Below are positions 37,591 to 50,660 of a DNA stretch of 64,000 nucleotides, piece by piece. The stretch's first letter is position 1. Each line of letters opens with the position of its first letter. The position numbers were made by a program, and so were the translations under genes. This DNA is from Microvelia longipes (lineage: Eukaryota > Arthropoda > Insecta > Hemiptera > Veliidae), in assembly GCA_018340805.1 (NCBI GenBank), contig JACMZG010001914.1:4946869-5010868 (forward strand). Direction: 5' to 3'. The notes below the pieces were generated by a model, which saw only the letters and a program-made list of their open reading frames with translations, did not search any database and was not told the DNA's origin.

Positions 37591-38537
37591 ATGATGGAGA
37601 GACCTCTCAAACTCAAGAAATAAGCACAGGAGCACAAGAGAGAGAGGGAGAAATTTAATGTCTTATAAAACAATAATTTTTAGACAAAACAATCCCGCAA
37701 ATAAAACAGTGGTCATTTGCTATGTTCGTTTTTCTTTGAGAATTTTATGGTTTCTTTGTCGGCTCAAGGATATTGTAAAGATATCGTCTGAAGGGTTTTA
37801 AAACGTTTTAAAGCACGAGCAGGTCGTCTACATATTCATCCTCGCGTCCGGCCATCAAATACCGTCAACTTGCCTTCTCTGACTCAGAGTATTTGAGGAC
37901 AGCTGAAGAAACAATTCTTTTTACAACCATCTCTTTTTTTCGGACAGTAAAATTATGATTGTTATTTATAGGATGTACGGTGTATTACTGAAGGAATAAT
38001 AAATTTAGTGTCCATTGAGAAAAAGGAGATATTAAACAAAGACTTCCTTTACAGCTTTTAAACCCCTTGAATGATTTCATTAACTTTTTTGTTGTCTCAC
38101 ATCAACCTTAAGGGAAAGAATTTTTTAAACTTTAATTTAAGAAATAAAAAGATGGATAGAGAAAGAAGAAGAAAAAGAAGTAAAAATAGAACTGATTCTT
38201 TGTTGTTTTCCTATTCCTTTTTATACTGTAAGCAAATAGGGAAGGGAATAATTTGTTTGCCCTTAAATTCCAAAACTGGGGGTACACTTAAATTACCCGT
38301 TACAAGTGTTTTTTTAAGACTTACTTAGCAGTTTTTACTAAGTTGTCTGTATAAATGAATGTGTATGTTACCAACGTAGCTTCCAGAGTGTTGTTTATGC
38401 TTGATGGTTGAAACTTGATACAAAAATTAATCTTTAGGTCTAGTTGTGCTTACATAGAGATATTTTTTGATGTCGTCATTAAATGTTATTATTAACTCAG
38501 CAAAACAATTGGATCGTTTTGAAATTGAAAATACTAC

Positions 38538-38674
38538 ATGACATGCATGTAGTAATATACATGACGTGCATGTAGTAATATACATGACATGCATGTAGTA
38601 ATATACATGGCATGAATGTAGTAATATACATGAAATTCATGTAGTAATATACATGACATGCATGTAGTGATATT
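38538..38674. repeat. 23-bp minisatellite in intron 1
   Basis: The unit catgacatgcatgtagtaat+ata occurs about six times. Each unit contains the palindrome acatgcatgt. It lies within a sequence resembling the 5S-related element body (cttccagagtg before, gtgccaagtttcatctcatt after). Confidence 0.9.
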
Positions 38675-39705
38675 AATGATCAACAAATGTGCCAAGTTTC
38701 ATCTCATTGGCATAAGTTCACTTCTCATATCGAGTGACATGAATACGATTAAGGTTTTTTTAGCCATAGAATTCCTAAGTTAAAAACAAAATAAATTTTG
38801 TAACATAAACCCTACTTTTATCTAGTAATTTAAAATGGAAAATTAAATATTTGCCATTCCCTTATTGCTTTATGCTATTTTAATGTGTCAAAATGCTTAC
38901 CAAGTCTCCTAAAATGGAAAATTCTGTAAACATTTTTTTTTTTTACTCGTATGCATCAGTATTGATAGAGATCCAAAAAGTAGACAATATATGGAGGACA
39001 TATCTGCCAATGTTAAAGAATGTTGAAGATAGTTTTTTTTTCATAATTTTGCTTCAATAACACCACTAGAAGTTAAAATTGTCCTTTTCAAGACACTCTC
39101 AGAGACACACCGTTTCCCTGAAAACATTAAAAAAAATTAGGTAAATACTAAGGTTAATTTCATAAATATTTCATAATATGTTAAGTTTAACATTAGTAGC
39201 CATATAAAGTTTAGCGTTCTTTAAGGGACCTAAAAAAATCATAAGATGTTAAAATGTGCTAAGCTTAGATATGAACAATCAAAAATTGGTTTTTTTTATC
39301 CAAAACTATATGTAGGAACTTAGATACATAATTATCTTTGAGGACTCCCACTTTCCCTTCAAAATGAGACCCAAAACTCCATTTTAGTATTATTTGTTCC
39401 TTAGTTATGACGGTTTTTGACAAACATAAAGTTTTTCTCTAAAGGACGAAATTTGGTGATTTTTCAAACAAGTGACTCTAACTTACGTAGGGTCACGTAA
39501 CTCCCAAAACTTTTATTTTCAGTAAAACCTTTGGGCAACTTAGTTTCCATCCTGAATAGAACATCATACCAAATTTTCTGGAAAATCGGTGAGGGTCACT
39601 TGACAAGATTTTCGGTCATCTGTCTAATTTAAGATGGAATACTATATATATATTCGATATGACTTTGATACTAATAGATTCCATGCTTAACTTCATTTGT
39701 TTCAG

Positions 39706-40019
39706 GACAAGGTCGGGTGAACCAACTAGGAGGAGTGTTCATAAACGGCCGTCCTCTACCGAACCACATCAGACTGAAAATAGTAGAAATGGCAGCGGCT
39801 GGAGTACGACCCTGCGTCATATCCAGACAGCTGCGAGTATCTCACGGATGCGTTTCTAAAATACTCAACAGATACCAGGAGACAGGAAGTATACGACCTG
39901 GTGTTATTGGAGGTAGTAAACCTAGGGTCGCTACTCCTGATGTGGAGAGGAAAATTGAGCAGTATAAGAGAGACTCTCCTGGCATTTTCTCCTGGGAGAT
40001 TAGGGACAGACTTATAAAG
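39706..40019 (+). CDS. gsb: Pax3/7 gene, coding exon 2 (PAI and linker of paired domain)
   Basis: The exon encodes residues 24-127, from [20 protein letters not shown] to WEIRDRLIK. It carries the PAI helix-turn-helix ([21 protein letters not shown], then [18 protein letters not shown]), the [13 protein letters not shown] linker and the start of the RED subdomain ([24 protein letters not shown]). These are near-invariant Pax residues. The acceptor is tttgtttcag and the donor is AAG|gtacaa, phase 0. GC content is well above the flanking intron. No frameshift or stop is present. The antisense open frame across the exon is a shadow. Confidence 0.97.
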
Positions 40020-40310
40020 GTACAAAGTTTTTTTTTTTAAAACAAGTTCTTTATTGGCAAAAGTAGGTACAAATTTATTAATAATAATGAACGTAATCTT
40101 AAATCCTGCGCTAAATGAGGACGGAATAGGATTACAGTTGTTTCAGAGAAATTATTGAAACATCAAGATATTCAAATTATGTTTGGTCTCATATTCCCTG
40201 TTAAAGGAAGCAAAATCCACCCCTAATACAATGCAAAAGTAGATAGATAATGGTATTAAGTAATTTATGGTATATTGCAACAAAATATGGTAAGTAAATG
40301 CATCCGCTTC

Positions 40311-40802
40311 ATTCCCAGCGGTCACCCATTCAGGCACTAAACACCCTTGATGCTGCTTAACGCTTATAATCCAAAAAAAATTATGGATGAGCTTGTCGTA
40401 CTGAAATGAAACTTGATGTACTTATTTATCGCGTAAAGCTATACTCTATTCGATCGCATCATTTTTCCGAGTTTTATGATTTTTTGCTGAATCATTATTG
40501 CTGGTTAATAACGTCATAAAAAAATTGTTTTCCGAATAGCACAACTATAGAGGTAGACTGATTTTTGCACAGGTTTCAACTCTTTTGCATAAATAACTAG
40601 GAGTTACGATGAAACAGATGCACACACACACACATACAGACAGACGACTTTGTGAAAACCACTCAGGAGGCCTTAAAAACACCCGAACGCATCATTCCGG
40701 TGACATCCCGTTTTCGGATTTTTTCGCAAACACAATACTTTTCCTATATTTCATTCTACATTACTACATATTCATTACGGTATCATAAGGAAAAGTACAA
40801 AA
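40311..40802 (-). mobile_element. 5S-rRNA-related dispersed element, copy 2 (intron 2)
   Basis: Minus strand 40363-40311 reads TTAAGCAGCATCAAGGGTGT, then TAGTGCCTGAATGGGTGACC and GCTGGGAAT, close to the 5S rRNA internal control region. The body follows with a (CA)n tract at 40621-40632 and ccggtgacatcccgttttcgg. It begins about 290 bp after exon 2. Confidence 0.75.
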
Positions 40803-41158
40803 GGATTCAATGGAAAATCCTTTTAAAACTTTATTCTGTTGTTACTTTTGTTAACAACAACTGCTCATAAGGAGACTCGTGCTCAGGATAATCCTACCCT
40901 AGTCCTAATCTAATAAGGACCTCCCAGTACCCAATAAAAATTGAAAAGAAGCAGGATTATCTGAAATAAGCTAAAACCTATTTAGGTTATGAGCGAATTC
41001 AAAAGATTTCAATAAAGCACATTGCAATACATACAGTAGTTCTAGTCTTATCTTTTCTTAGTTTGACCGTCAAAAGAACCGTTTAAAACTACATTTATTA
41101 TTTGATGGTCAGTAAGTTGGATATGTTACAAAAAGAACTACATATATATATTCTTAGT

Positions 41159-41217
<59 letters not shown>

Positions 41218-41302
41218 ATATATATAATCGTTACAGTAGTTTTCAGACAGGGGAAGGGAGATTCCCCCTCCCTCTGTCTAAAACTTGTGGTACAATAAAT
41301 AT

Positions 41303-41346
<44 letters not shown>

Positions 41347-41407
41347 GGTCAGTAAGTTGGATATGTTACAAAAAGAACTACCTATTATAATTCTTAGTTT
41401 TATATAT

Positions 41408-41455
<48 letters not shown>

Positions 41456-41505
41456 CGATTTTTAAAGATAATTACGCTATATTTTTATATATATTATATA
41501 TTTAA

Positions 41506-41600
<95 letters not shown>

Positions 41601-41733
41601 TTATAATGTGTACCAGTACAAGTTTTCAGACAGGGGAAGGGAGATTCCCCTCCCTCTGTCTAAAACTTGTACAATATAATATTATATTAATATATATATA
41701 TATATATATTATATATAATATATATATCTGCGG

Positions 41734-41760
<27 letters not shown>
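41159..41760. repeat. Duplicated unit separated by (TA)n tracts
   Basis: 'ggtcagtaagttggatatgt' occurs before 41128 and at 41346. 'cagacaggggaagggagatt' with ccctccctctgtc occurs at 41245 and 41628. Four long TA tracts and a (GT)n tract (41739-41764) separate the copies. The cagacagggg...ctgtc segment is itself a hairpin. Confidence 0.85.
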
Positions 41761-41765
<5 letters not shown>

Positions 41766-42330
41766 ATAATATTCATTAAATATACCTATGGAAGAGCCGA
41801 ATGGGGAAATTGCATTAGCCTCCTTGGCCAACAAGACGAGGGAAATTACTAACATTTTGGTTCCCGAGGATCTGCCAAGAAAGAAGAGGAATTTCTTTGT
41901 TTGTACTTTATAAAGTTAACTTAGCAATAGCAGTCAAATAAAAACTTGCTCCAAACGTTGATATTGAACACATCTGAATTGATTAATTTAAAAGATAATG
42001 CAACTTCTTTATTAGGAGTAATTTGATCGAAATAACTGGCTTCGTGTGAGGTAAGGTAATTTTCTTTTGAAATGACTTCCAGTTTAAGGAAATTGAAAGC
42101 TGTTGTGTAATGTGTAATTATTTTTACATTACGCTACTGATATTTTCTCTTACAGTACGTAAAGATAAAATCTACAATTTTATAAATATTATACTCAGCA
42201 TATATTAACAGTATGTAGTGATGTGACGTATTATATGCATAAATCTCAGCCAAATCAAGGGCTTTCTGGGGTTTTCCCCAATTTTACTCATTAATTTGAA
42301 TTAATGAAAAAATCAGCAATAGTAGATACT

Positions 42331-43052
42331 AAAGTGATGTAGAAATTCATACAGTAGGGGTGGGGGCGCGGGACACAGTGGTCTAACTCCCCCGGTTTTA
42401 GCTGCTTTAGATGGACCTGCCCTAAGTTCACCCTTTCTCCGCTAGTGGCGGGTCAGTTGACCTTGTACCCTATATATAAAATAATTATTTCTTCAATTCT
42501 AAGGTTAAAATTATTTAAAAGGGTCTTTAACAATGTTAAAAATTGTATTAATTATTTTAAAGGTATAATTTTCATAAAATGTTATAAAAATATAAACGCT
42601 GTGTTAATTTTAAGTAGACTTGATATCGTGATAACCATGATTTGTAGAAATAAACAAACATCAAACCGGGAAATTATAAATTTAATGTACGTCTTTGTTG
42701 TCTCATTATAACACACCTTTCGTAACACACGTTATCCTATTTTCTAAAAAAATTATCTTATAAGCTACTAAAAAAAGAAAAAAGACAATGAATAAGATAA
42801 AAATTGACTTGTTTACATTTTTATAAACATAAATAGAAGTATCGATTTAAAACTGATAACAATAGTGATAAGAGCACAAGGTGAAAACTAGCGCTCGGTG
42901 CGGCAGTTGATGCAACTAATTCCTGTTTTTCTCGGAACCACCTAAAACCAGGGAGTTAGACCACTGTGTGGGGACACAGTGGCCCCCAGCCAGCGCCCCC
43001 CCGGGGCGGGGGGCCGCCCCGACCCAAACTGTATGAATTTCTACATCACTTT
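42331..43052. mobile_element. 722-bp foldback DNA transposon, MULE-like, 10-bp target duplication
   Basis: The ends aaagtgatgtagaaattcat+acagt and their complement form 25-bp terminal inverted repeats. AGTAGATACT occurs directly on both sides (42321-42330, 43053-43062). Inside is a second inverted pair: acagtggtctaactccc..ggttttag at 42377-42405 against ctaaaaccagggagttagac at 42943-42962. No transposase is encoded. A 10-bp duplication is most like Mutator-type elements. Confidence 0.85.
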
Positions 43053-43602
43053 AGTAGATACTGGGTTGTAAGAAGGGCTCGACCAAAATCAACACTTGTT
43101 ATCAAATCAGTTCCTGCTTTTAACTTCAGGCAGTTAAAATATGTTAAAATTTATGTATATGTCATCTAATATTTAAAAAAAGTATTTATCATATATGAAA
43201 ATAATACCAATGCGAAATATTATATTATAAATTGCAAGAAACTATGCCAAAAAATTACTCGATTATGAACAGTTGAATATGGTTTTAACCGTTGATAAAT
43301 AAATAAATAAATCAGCTTCTAAATGTTTCAATATTAGAAAAAGATACTCGACATGTCTAGCCAGGGGTTTTATTTAAAAGGCTTAGGTTAGAGTGAAGTA
43401 AACTTATATTTGTGGAAAAAATAGTTAAGATAGTGCAGGTGTCAACACATACTAATAACAGAAATTTAAATGCTGTCTAGATTTATTATCTACATATGAC
43501 ATAAAGATGAACAAAAAAAAGACAGAAAATAGGTATTTCAAAATCCACACATCTTAAGTTCAGCAGCAAAGTTAATCGAAATTACTTGCAAAAAGAAGTG
43601 AG

Positions 43603-44225
<623 letters not shown>

Positions 44226-44789
44226 AGCAATATAGCGTAATTATCTTAAAAAATCGCTATTAGAGAAGGCGACTATTTATCTTTATTACAAGTATTTAAC
44301 CATCATTACAAATCTAATACCAAAATAATCGAATGGCTAAAGAAACATCAAAAGATGACGAACAGGCAGTAATCCCAGGTCTACCAACCTCTGTCTCTAA
44401 TGATTCTATCACGTCTTACTGAGCCACACCGCCTGCTGCACGACTCTACCGCTATCTAGTGACACATCTCGGAAATAATTAGTTGATTGACACCGGACTC
44501 ATCTTGAGAAAGGATTTATGGTTACAAGCTTTGATTTCCCACCCAATAAGGTTGGTTTTTGCTTGCTCCCTTATTTATCCTGGGTATTAATATCATCCTA
44601 TTCCTGTGATTTGTTTCCTTTTAAAGAACCAGTAGATGATGACCTTTAATTAAATGAACTTAATTTTGTTTTTATAACTTACTTTGGTTGGTTATTTCGT
44701 TTTAGCTTCAATGACTCTTAAAATGTAGAGTTTTTTTAATATCTTTTTTATATTTTATGTTAAAGTTATGTAAAAAAATCGGGTATGGG

Positions 44790-45345
44790 ATACCTCGGAA
44801 CTTTTCCTCATCATATCGTATTCCCTACGCTCATCTTCCCTACTTCGGACTCGCTTCGCTCGTCCTCAGAATACACAATTCGACAAATTTATACTTCAAA
44901 ACGTCTTGGTTCACTCGTCCTTAGATAGTAAACACTTCCTTTTCATTCCCAGCGGTTACCCATACAGCACTGACCAAGCTCTATGCTGCTTAACTTTAAT
45001 GATCCAACAAAAATCATGGATATACTATATACTTATCGTATCGCAACGAAATTTTTGGAGTCATTATAGCGGTTAATGACTGAATTTATTTTCCAGATAA
45101 CACAACTACACTTATAGATTGATTTTTGTACAAAGCTTCAACTCTTTAGCATAATAACATTGGGAGCTACGATGATGAACAGAAACACACACACACACAC
45201 ACATAAAGACAGACAACTTTGTGAAAACCAATTAGGAGGGCCTTAAAAACACCTGAAACTGTTAATTCCGGTGACATCCTAGCATCGAATTTTAAGCTAA
45301 CACAATAATTTTTTCTATATACCTACGGTATAAATAAGGAAAAGT
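44790..45345 (-). mobile_element. 5S-rRNA-related dispersed element, copy 3 (intron 2)
   Basis: The 5S-like block is 44945-44999 (minus strand: TTAAGCAGCATAGAGCTTGG, then TCAGTGCTGTATGGGTAACC). On one side lie the body, a (CA)n tract (45187-45202) and ccggtgacatcc. On the other lies a module with cggactcgcttcgctcgtcc and ggaacttttcctcatca, matched at 60610-60765. Confidence 0.75.
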
Positions 45346-45462
45346 AATAAATTAAAAATTATGATGTTTAAACTGATAAGAGTTCCAACTCGCGGATAAA
45401 TGAAAGTTGAGACTCTTAGCTTAAACTCAAAGAGTGTTTCCTTCATGACTACATTATTTGAA

Positions 45463-45632
45463 TTATCTAAAAGATGTGTCTGATTTTGGTCTAATATAAG
45501 GTGTGCTCTGGTTCAATCCACCTGGACTGCCATTAATCGTGACGATTGGTGGCAGTCTGTGGTACTGCTGCGGTACAGTCCTCAGTCCGGTGGACAGTGG
45601 AACGTTCCCGATATAGTTCTCGTTATAATTTG
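45463..45632 (-). CDS. Possible antisense terminal exon of an unknown gene inside Pax intron 2
   Basis: On the minus strand this stretch reads ANYNENYIGNVPLSTGLRTV, PQQYHRLPPIVTINGSPGG and then NQSTPYIRPKSDTSFR before TAA. GC content and amino-acid mix look coding, unlike the AT-rich surroundings, and it does not belong to the adjacent 40-bp array. A cttatag acceptor sits at its 5' edge. No family is recognised. It could be the last exon of a nested or overlapping minus-strand gene, or an old coding fragment carried by a transposon. The open frame continues upstream into the array, but that part is repeat translation. Confidence 0.35.
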
Positions 45633-45705
45633 CTATAAGTATGTGGCGCAAGCTAACAAAGGATTTTGAATAAAGGAATGACACGCTAATTTGATTTTCC
45701 ATATA

Positions 45706-46130
45706 ACAAAGTGACCCCGTCACGAACAAAAACATTTGCCATGCAACAAAGTGACCCCGTCGCGAACAAAAACATTTGCCATGTAACAAAGTGACCACGT
45801 CGCGAACAAAAACATTTGCCATGTAACAAAATGACCCCGTCGTGAACAAAAACATTTTCCATGTAACAAAGTGACCACGTCGCGAACAAAAACATTTGCC
45901 ATGTAACAAAGTGACCCCGTCGCGAACAAAAACATTTGCCATGTAACAAAGTGACCCCGTCACGAACAAAAACATTTGCCATGTAACAAAGTGACCTCGT
46001 CGCGAACAAAAACATTTGCCATGTAAGAAAGTGACCCCGTCGCGAGCAAAAACATTTGCCATTTAATAAAGTGACCCCGTCGCGAGCAAAAACATTTTCC
46101 ACGTAAAAAAGTGACCCCGTCACGAACAAA
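45706..46130. repeat. 40-bp minisatellite, about 10.5 copies, in Pax intron 2
   Basis: The unit contains aaagtgaccccgtcgcgaac, then aaaaacatttgccatgtaac. It is very regular with few gaps. All minus-strand frames are open, which produces long spurious ORFs. Confidence 0.97.
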
Positions 46131-46458
46131 ACATTGTATTCAAGATTCAGCGGACAATAGGAGCAACCAAAGTTATGTATAAACCAAGTAGGGAAACAAA
46201 AACGATTCAGTCAGACATGGCATGTAGTTCACATTTTCTCTACATTTTACGACATACGAATTAATTTTTGCTCCGGGGGGCGGTTATACAGACTATACAA
46301 GCAGAATGGACTCCATGGTGAGAGGCGGAGTTCAAACTCTGTCAGCATTATTTTACTACATGCACAAAAACTGTAATAAGAAGTATTGTATTAACAACTG
46401 GATTTATAGTTAGTTCCTAATAGATAATTTAGATAATTTTCCTAATATGTAATTTCAG

Positions 46459-46564
46459 GAAGGGATATGCGATAGTAACACAGCTCCGTCAGAATCGTCT
46501 ATCAGTCGACTACTAAGGGGAGGAGCCCTCACCAGTGACTATACCATCAACGGTATTTTAAACT
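46459..46564 (+). CDS. gsb: Pax3/7 gene, coding exon 3 (end of paired domain, octapeptide)
   Basis: This 106-bp exon encodes residues 128-162: EGICDSNTAPSESSISRLLR closes the RED subdomain, and YTINGILN follows after GGALTSD. TINGIL is an engrailed-homology-1-like octapeptide, which in Pax proteins recruits Groucho-type co-repressors. Only about seven residues separate the paired domain from the octapeptide, a short spacing. The acceptor is taatttcag and the donor T|gtaagt is near consensus, phase 1. The 40-bp tandem array in intron 2 ends about 330 bp before this exon. Confidence 0.92.
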
Positions 46565-46944
46565 GTAAGTGAAATTTTTCACGTTTTCGCATTTCGAAAG
46601 AAATGCGCTAGAATATTTTTGATTTATTTTAATTATTTTAATTAAAAAAGGACCGAATCTTCAATAATTTAATTTATATTACAATTTATAGCAGTCCAAA
46701 AGCTCTAAAATTGTTATTTTAGAGCTTTAAAATTTGTTAAATTATTTAAAATATGTTAAAATTTAAATTAATAAAAAATTAGCTAAACTAAATTTTTGTA
46801 AAAGTCCACAAAATGTTAAGACGAACTAAATTACCATGTTTTTATTATTGTTTATTATTACCATACGATCTATATATGCATAAGGTTGTTACATTTATTG
46901 ATTCGATTCTATCATTAGCGAATTTTCTCATTCGCTTTAAACGA

Positions 46945-47260
46945 AGATTTATTACTTTTCCTCATTTATACCGTAAATATATAGGAAAACTAGTTTGCTT
47001 GCAAAAAAAATCTAAAACCGGCATGAAACCGGAATTATCAGTTTCATTTGCTTCAAAGACCTCCAAAGTGGGTTTCACAAAGTTATCTGATGTCTGTATG
47101 TGTGAGTGTGTGTGTGTTATCATCGTAGCTCCCAGTGTATTTATGCTGGCGAGTTGAAATTTTGATGCGCGTTAAAAATTTGAGATTTGGCATGCATGTA
47201 GTTATATATAAAAATAACATATGTGCCAAGTTTCGTCTCATTATCAGCATTAGTTTAATT
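46945..47260 (+). repeat. Body fragment of the 5S-related element, copy 5
   Basis: acttttcctcatttataccg, cgaaaccgg-like blocks, a gtgtgtgtgtg tract and catcgtagctcccagtg match the bodies at 40311-40802 and 60293-60540. The 5S-like block is absent. It lies about 380 bp after exon 3. Confidence 0.65.
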
Positions 47261-47399
47261 TTTATCAGATGACTTGTGTACGTTTTTTTTTACATTGTAA
47301 AAATCGAAAAACAAAAATCAATTGATGTATGTATTACCTTTACATAATAAATATATGCACCAAGGAATATCCTAAGAAAATGACGTAGACATGAGATGT

Positions 47400-47923
47400 T
47401 GTTCGTATAATTCAACTGAAGGGGGGAGAGAAGGGGATCGATTCCGATTGGCCTTTTAATTCCAAAAATGTATATTAACATGATTTATCTTAAAATGGTG
47501 TAAAGAACGTCATAAAGTTCTCACTAACAATAGGCTTCGTAAACCTATCATCTGATATACGGGCGTTCTTCAAAAAAATGTATACACACTTTGAACTTGC
47601 ATAGAAAATTTATTTACCGTTCTACAAAGTTAAATTTCAGGAAAATAGAAAGCTGAAAGTCCAATGTAAATGAAACATAAATAACGAATGTTAATACTGT
47701 TCACAGTGGCGTAGCCAGGGGGGGAGCTGAGAGAGCTTCAGCCCCCCTCCCCCCCGAAATTTTTACATAACCTAAACCCGCAATAAATATGTGAAAAAAA
47801 TAAAACCTATAAAAAATATATAAAAATAATTAATTACATAACATATTTTTTAACAGTAAACTTATAATATAAATATCATAATATATGAAAGATATAAAAT
47901 AATTTGAAAACATTGAACAATAT

Positions 47924-48017
<94 letters not shown>

Positions 48018-48200
48018 TGTGGTGTGTGAGTGTGTGATAGTTCCTACTTCTGTGTATATGTTGCACGATTACTCTCAAAGGGTTGCTTTCTTGAATTGAA
48101 ATGAAACCAAACTAGGCTTATGACGATATGTTAGGGGATTACGAAGCCTATGACTTGTGAATGATTATTTATGTCATCAACGCAACGCTACGACTTCATC
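47400..48200. repeat. Diverged R3-related sequence with (TA)n and G/C-tract repeat
   Basis: 'gatcgattccgattggcctt' and 48050-48190 (gattactctcaaagggttgc, then attacgaagcctatgac) resemble the two ends of R3. A gtggcgtagccagggggg repeat end lies at 47707-47725, and a TA tract at 47929-48014. Confidence 0.5.
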
Positions 48201-50095
48201 CAAAATTTTGATATTTGCGGAGCGACAAAGGTCTGAAGGGCCCTGTTTTAGAATCTTCGCTGCATTTGTTTTAATACTTTCAAGTCTGACTTAATTTTCT
48301 CAATATTTCCGACCACCAAAAGTTATTCTTAACTGGTGGTCTCTTTGGGTGGTTAATTTTAACAAAAATCCCTAAAAGAATGACTAAATGGTTGTTAGCT
48401 GTCACCACCCATGTTTTTATTAACAATAAACCTTCGAGTCCTATCAATAAGTCTATCAAAGGAAAGGTTGACTTTTCGTAAAAAAAAGTTTACACGCCCG
48501 GGGGGGACACTCGTACAGGTGAAACTTACAAACGACATCTTTTAGGTGGTCTTTATGATTCCGACACAAAAGGTCCTCTTTATATCCCATTTCTATTCAT
48601 TCCAATCTATTCACTGGGTCTCGAAATCGGCATCTTTTATACTTAAAAGGTAACATTCGACAACAAATTGTTAATAGTTTGCGGCTAAAATGGAAAGTTA
48701 TTTTTTTTTCAAGTGGATTTTCCCCCCGCGTCACGTGACATATGTTGATGTCGAGACAAAACGTCACACGATTTCGGGTGTTTTTTGATGTTGTTGTGTT
48801 TAATGAAATGTATTAGACTCTATTTAATGACAATAAGTGATTTTTATTGTTACCATGTTTTCAGCAATGGTTTTTGCAGCAGTGTTGTCTTTTATCTCAG
48901 CTTAAAAAGGCTTGCATTCAATTTGCTCCAATTGTCTTTAAATTATTAGTTTTTTGTGTTTTAAGTGAATTTTCATAGAAAAATGAGCTTATGAAATTGG
49001 GTCATGGAGAATATGAGTGGGAGAGAGGTGGATTGTTTGGAAGGAAGGACTCACTTATCAAGAATATATATATATAATAATTCCGATCACAATTTCATTG
49101 AAAAATAGCGTTTTAAAGGGTTGTCACGAGTATTTAAATTGAGTGATAAGATGATGAAGATCATTATACAGTGTTTTATTTTATTTATTGTTAATTGATA
49201 TTACTTTTAAATAATTTTAGTTTACACAAACACACAAAATTACCATTTAATTGCATTAAATTGTTTAAATTAGTTGTAACAGGTATTTAAATTAACTGAT
49301 AAGAAGCCGATTTTCACTGTAATGGTGTTTTAATTTATTAATCACTTTTATTTACACACTAAAATAATAAATAACTCAATAAATTCTCTTTTTGTAAAAT
49401 GTTTGTTTAAATTATCCGTTTAGGTTTTTTTATTTCTGGGTTAAATCGGACGAATCAAAGTCTGTAGTGATAAGAGCCTGATTCTATATTTAAAATCCTG
49501 GAATTATCGAAATATTTATCTATGAAATATTTGCAATTTTTTAGCACCGATGGTCGTTCTAATAATTTTTATTACATTTATCACAAATTAACAAACAATA
49601 AATAAATAAAAGAAGAATTTTTATCGGCTCCCATGCTAATCCTATGATAAAAAATGTTTTGATCACCCTTTCGTTTTCCTGCCATTGCTATTGCCACCTT
49701 ACAACTATCTCTTTGAATCGCGAATAAGGATTAGTTGTAAACTTATTTAGAGACAAAGAGAAGTATTAATGACAACTTTAAATTCATTTTGCTTATTTTA
49801 AGACATAATAGTCTAAAAATAATGCAATATACCAGAAGCAGAGTTTTGAAATATACCACTCTAGTTTTTTCAAACTATCGAGGGCTCTCGCATTGGCATA
49901 GAGTATACCCTTTCTTATTTAAGAATTTTTAATAAGTTTAAAAAAAATTTAAAAAGCACAAAAATATAATTGAATTGTTATTAGACTGTTTTTAAAATGT
50001 AAAATAAATATATTATATTATATTAATATATTCACATAAAATTGCAAAAATGATGAAAAAATCAAAAAAGAGCAATTATGGTGCCTAAAAGATAT
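48201..50095. other. AT-rich intron 3 sequence
   Basis: No gene was recognised. The short inverted pair accaccaaaagtt...aactggtggt lies at 48312-48341. The region may be single-copy. Confidence 0.35.
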
Positions 50096-50096
50096 C

Positions 50097-50660
50097 GTTA
50101 GACCCCTAATAAGCTTTAGCATGGAAGCCTGTTAGACCCCTAATAAGCTTTAGCATGGAAGCCTGTTAGACCCTAATAAGCTTTAGCATGGAAACCTGTT
50201 AGACCCCTAATAAGCTTTAGCATGGAAACCTGTTAACCCCTAATAAGCTTTAGCATGGAAACCTGTTAGACCCCTAATAAGCTTTAGCATGGAAACCCTG
50301 TTAGACCCCTAATAAGCTTTAGCATGGAACCTGTTAGACCCCTAATAAGCTTTAGCATGGAAGCCTGTTAGACCCCTAATAAGCTTTAGCATGGAAGTCT
50401 GTTAGACCCCTAAAAGCTTTAGCATGAAGCCTGTTAGACCTAATAAGCTTTAGCATGGAAGCCTGTTAGACCCCTAATAAGCTTACCTTGTTAGACCCTA
50501 ATAAGCTTTAGCATGGAACCTGTTAGACCCCTAATAAGCTTTAGCATGGAAACCTGTTAGACCCCCCTAATAAGCTTTAGCATGGAAACCTGTTAGACCT
50601 AATAAGCTTTAGCATGGAAGCCTGTTAGACCCCTAATAAGCTTTAGCATGGAAGCCTGTA
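50097..50660. repeat. 34-bp minisatellite, about 17 copies, in Pax intron 3
   Basis: The unit contains ttagacccctaataagcttt, then agcatggaagcctg, with an a/g variant (aaacctg). One copy is interrupted at 50483. Confidence 0.95.

Noticed and set aside
45686..46129. Minus-strand ORFs of 147-199 codons with GKCFCSRRGHFVTWQMF repeats
   Set aside because: They are translations of the 40-bp array; the period is not a multiple of three, so one ORF cycles through frames. Only the non-repeat end (45463-45632) is kept as a candidate.
47705..47760. Complete hAT-type transposon beginning at the gtggcgtagccagg end
   Set aside because: Only one end is visible. No inverted partner with an 8-bp duplication was found, so only a repeat fragment is claimed.
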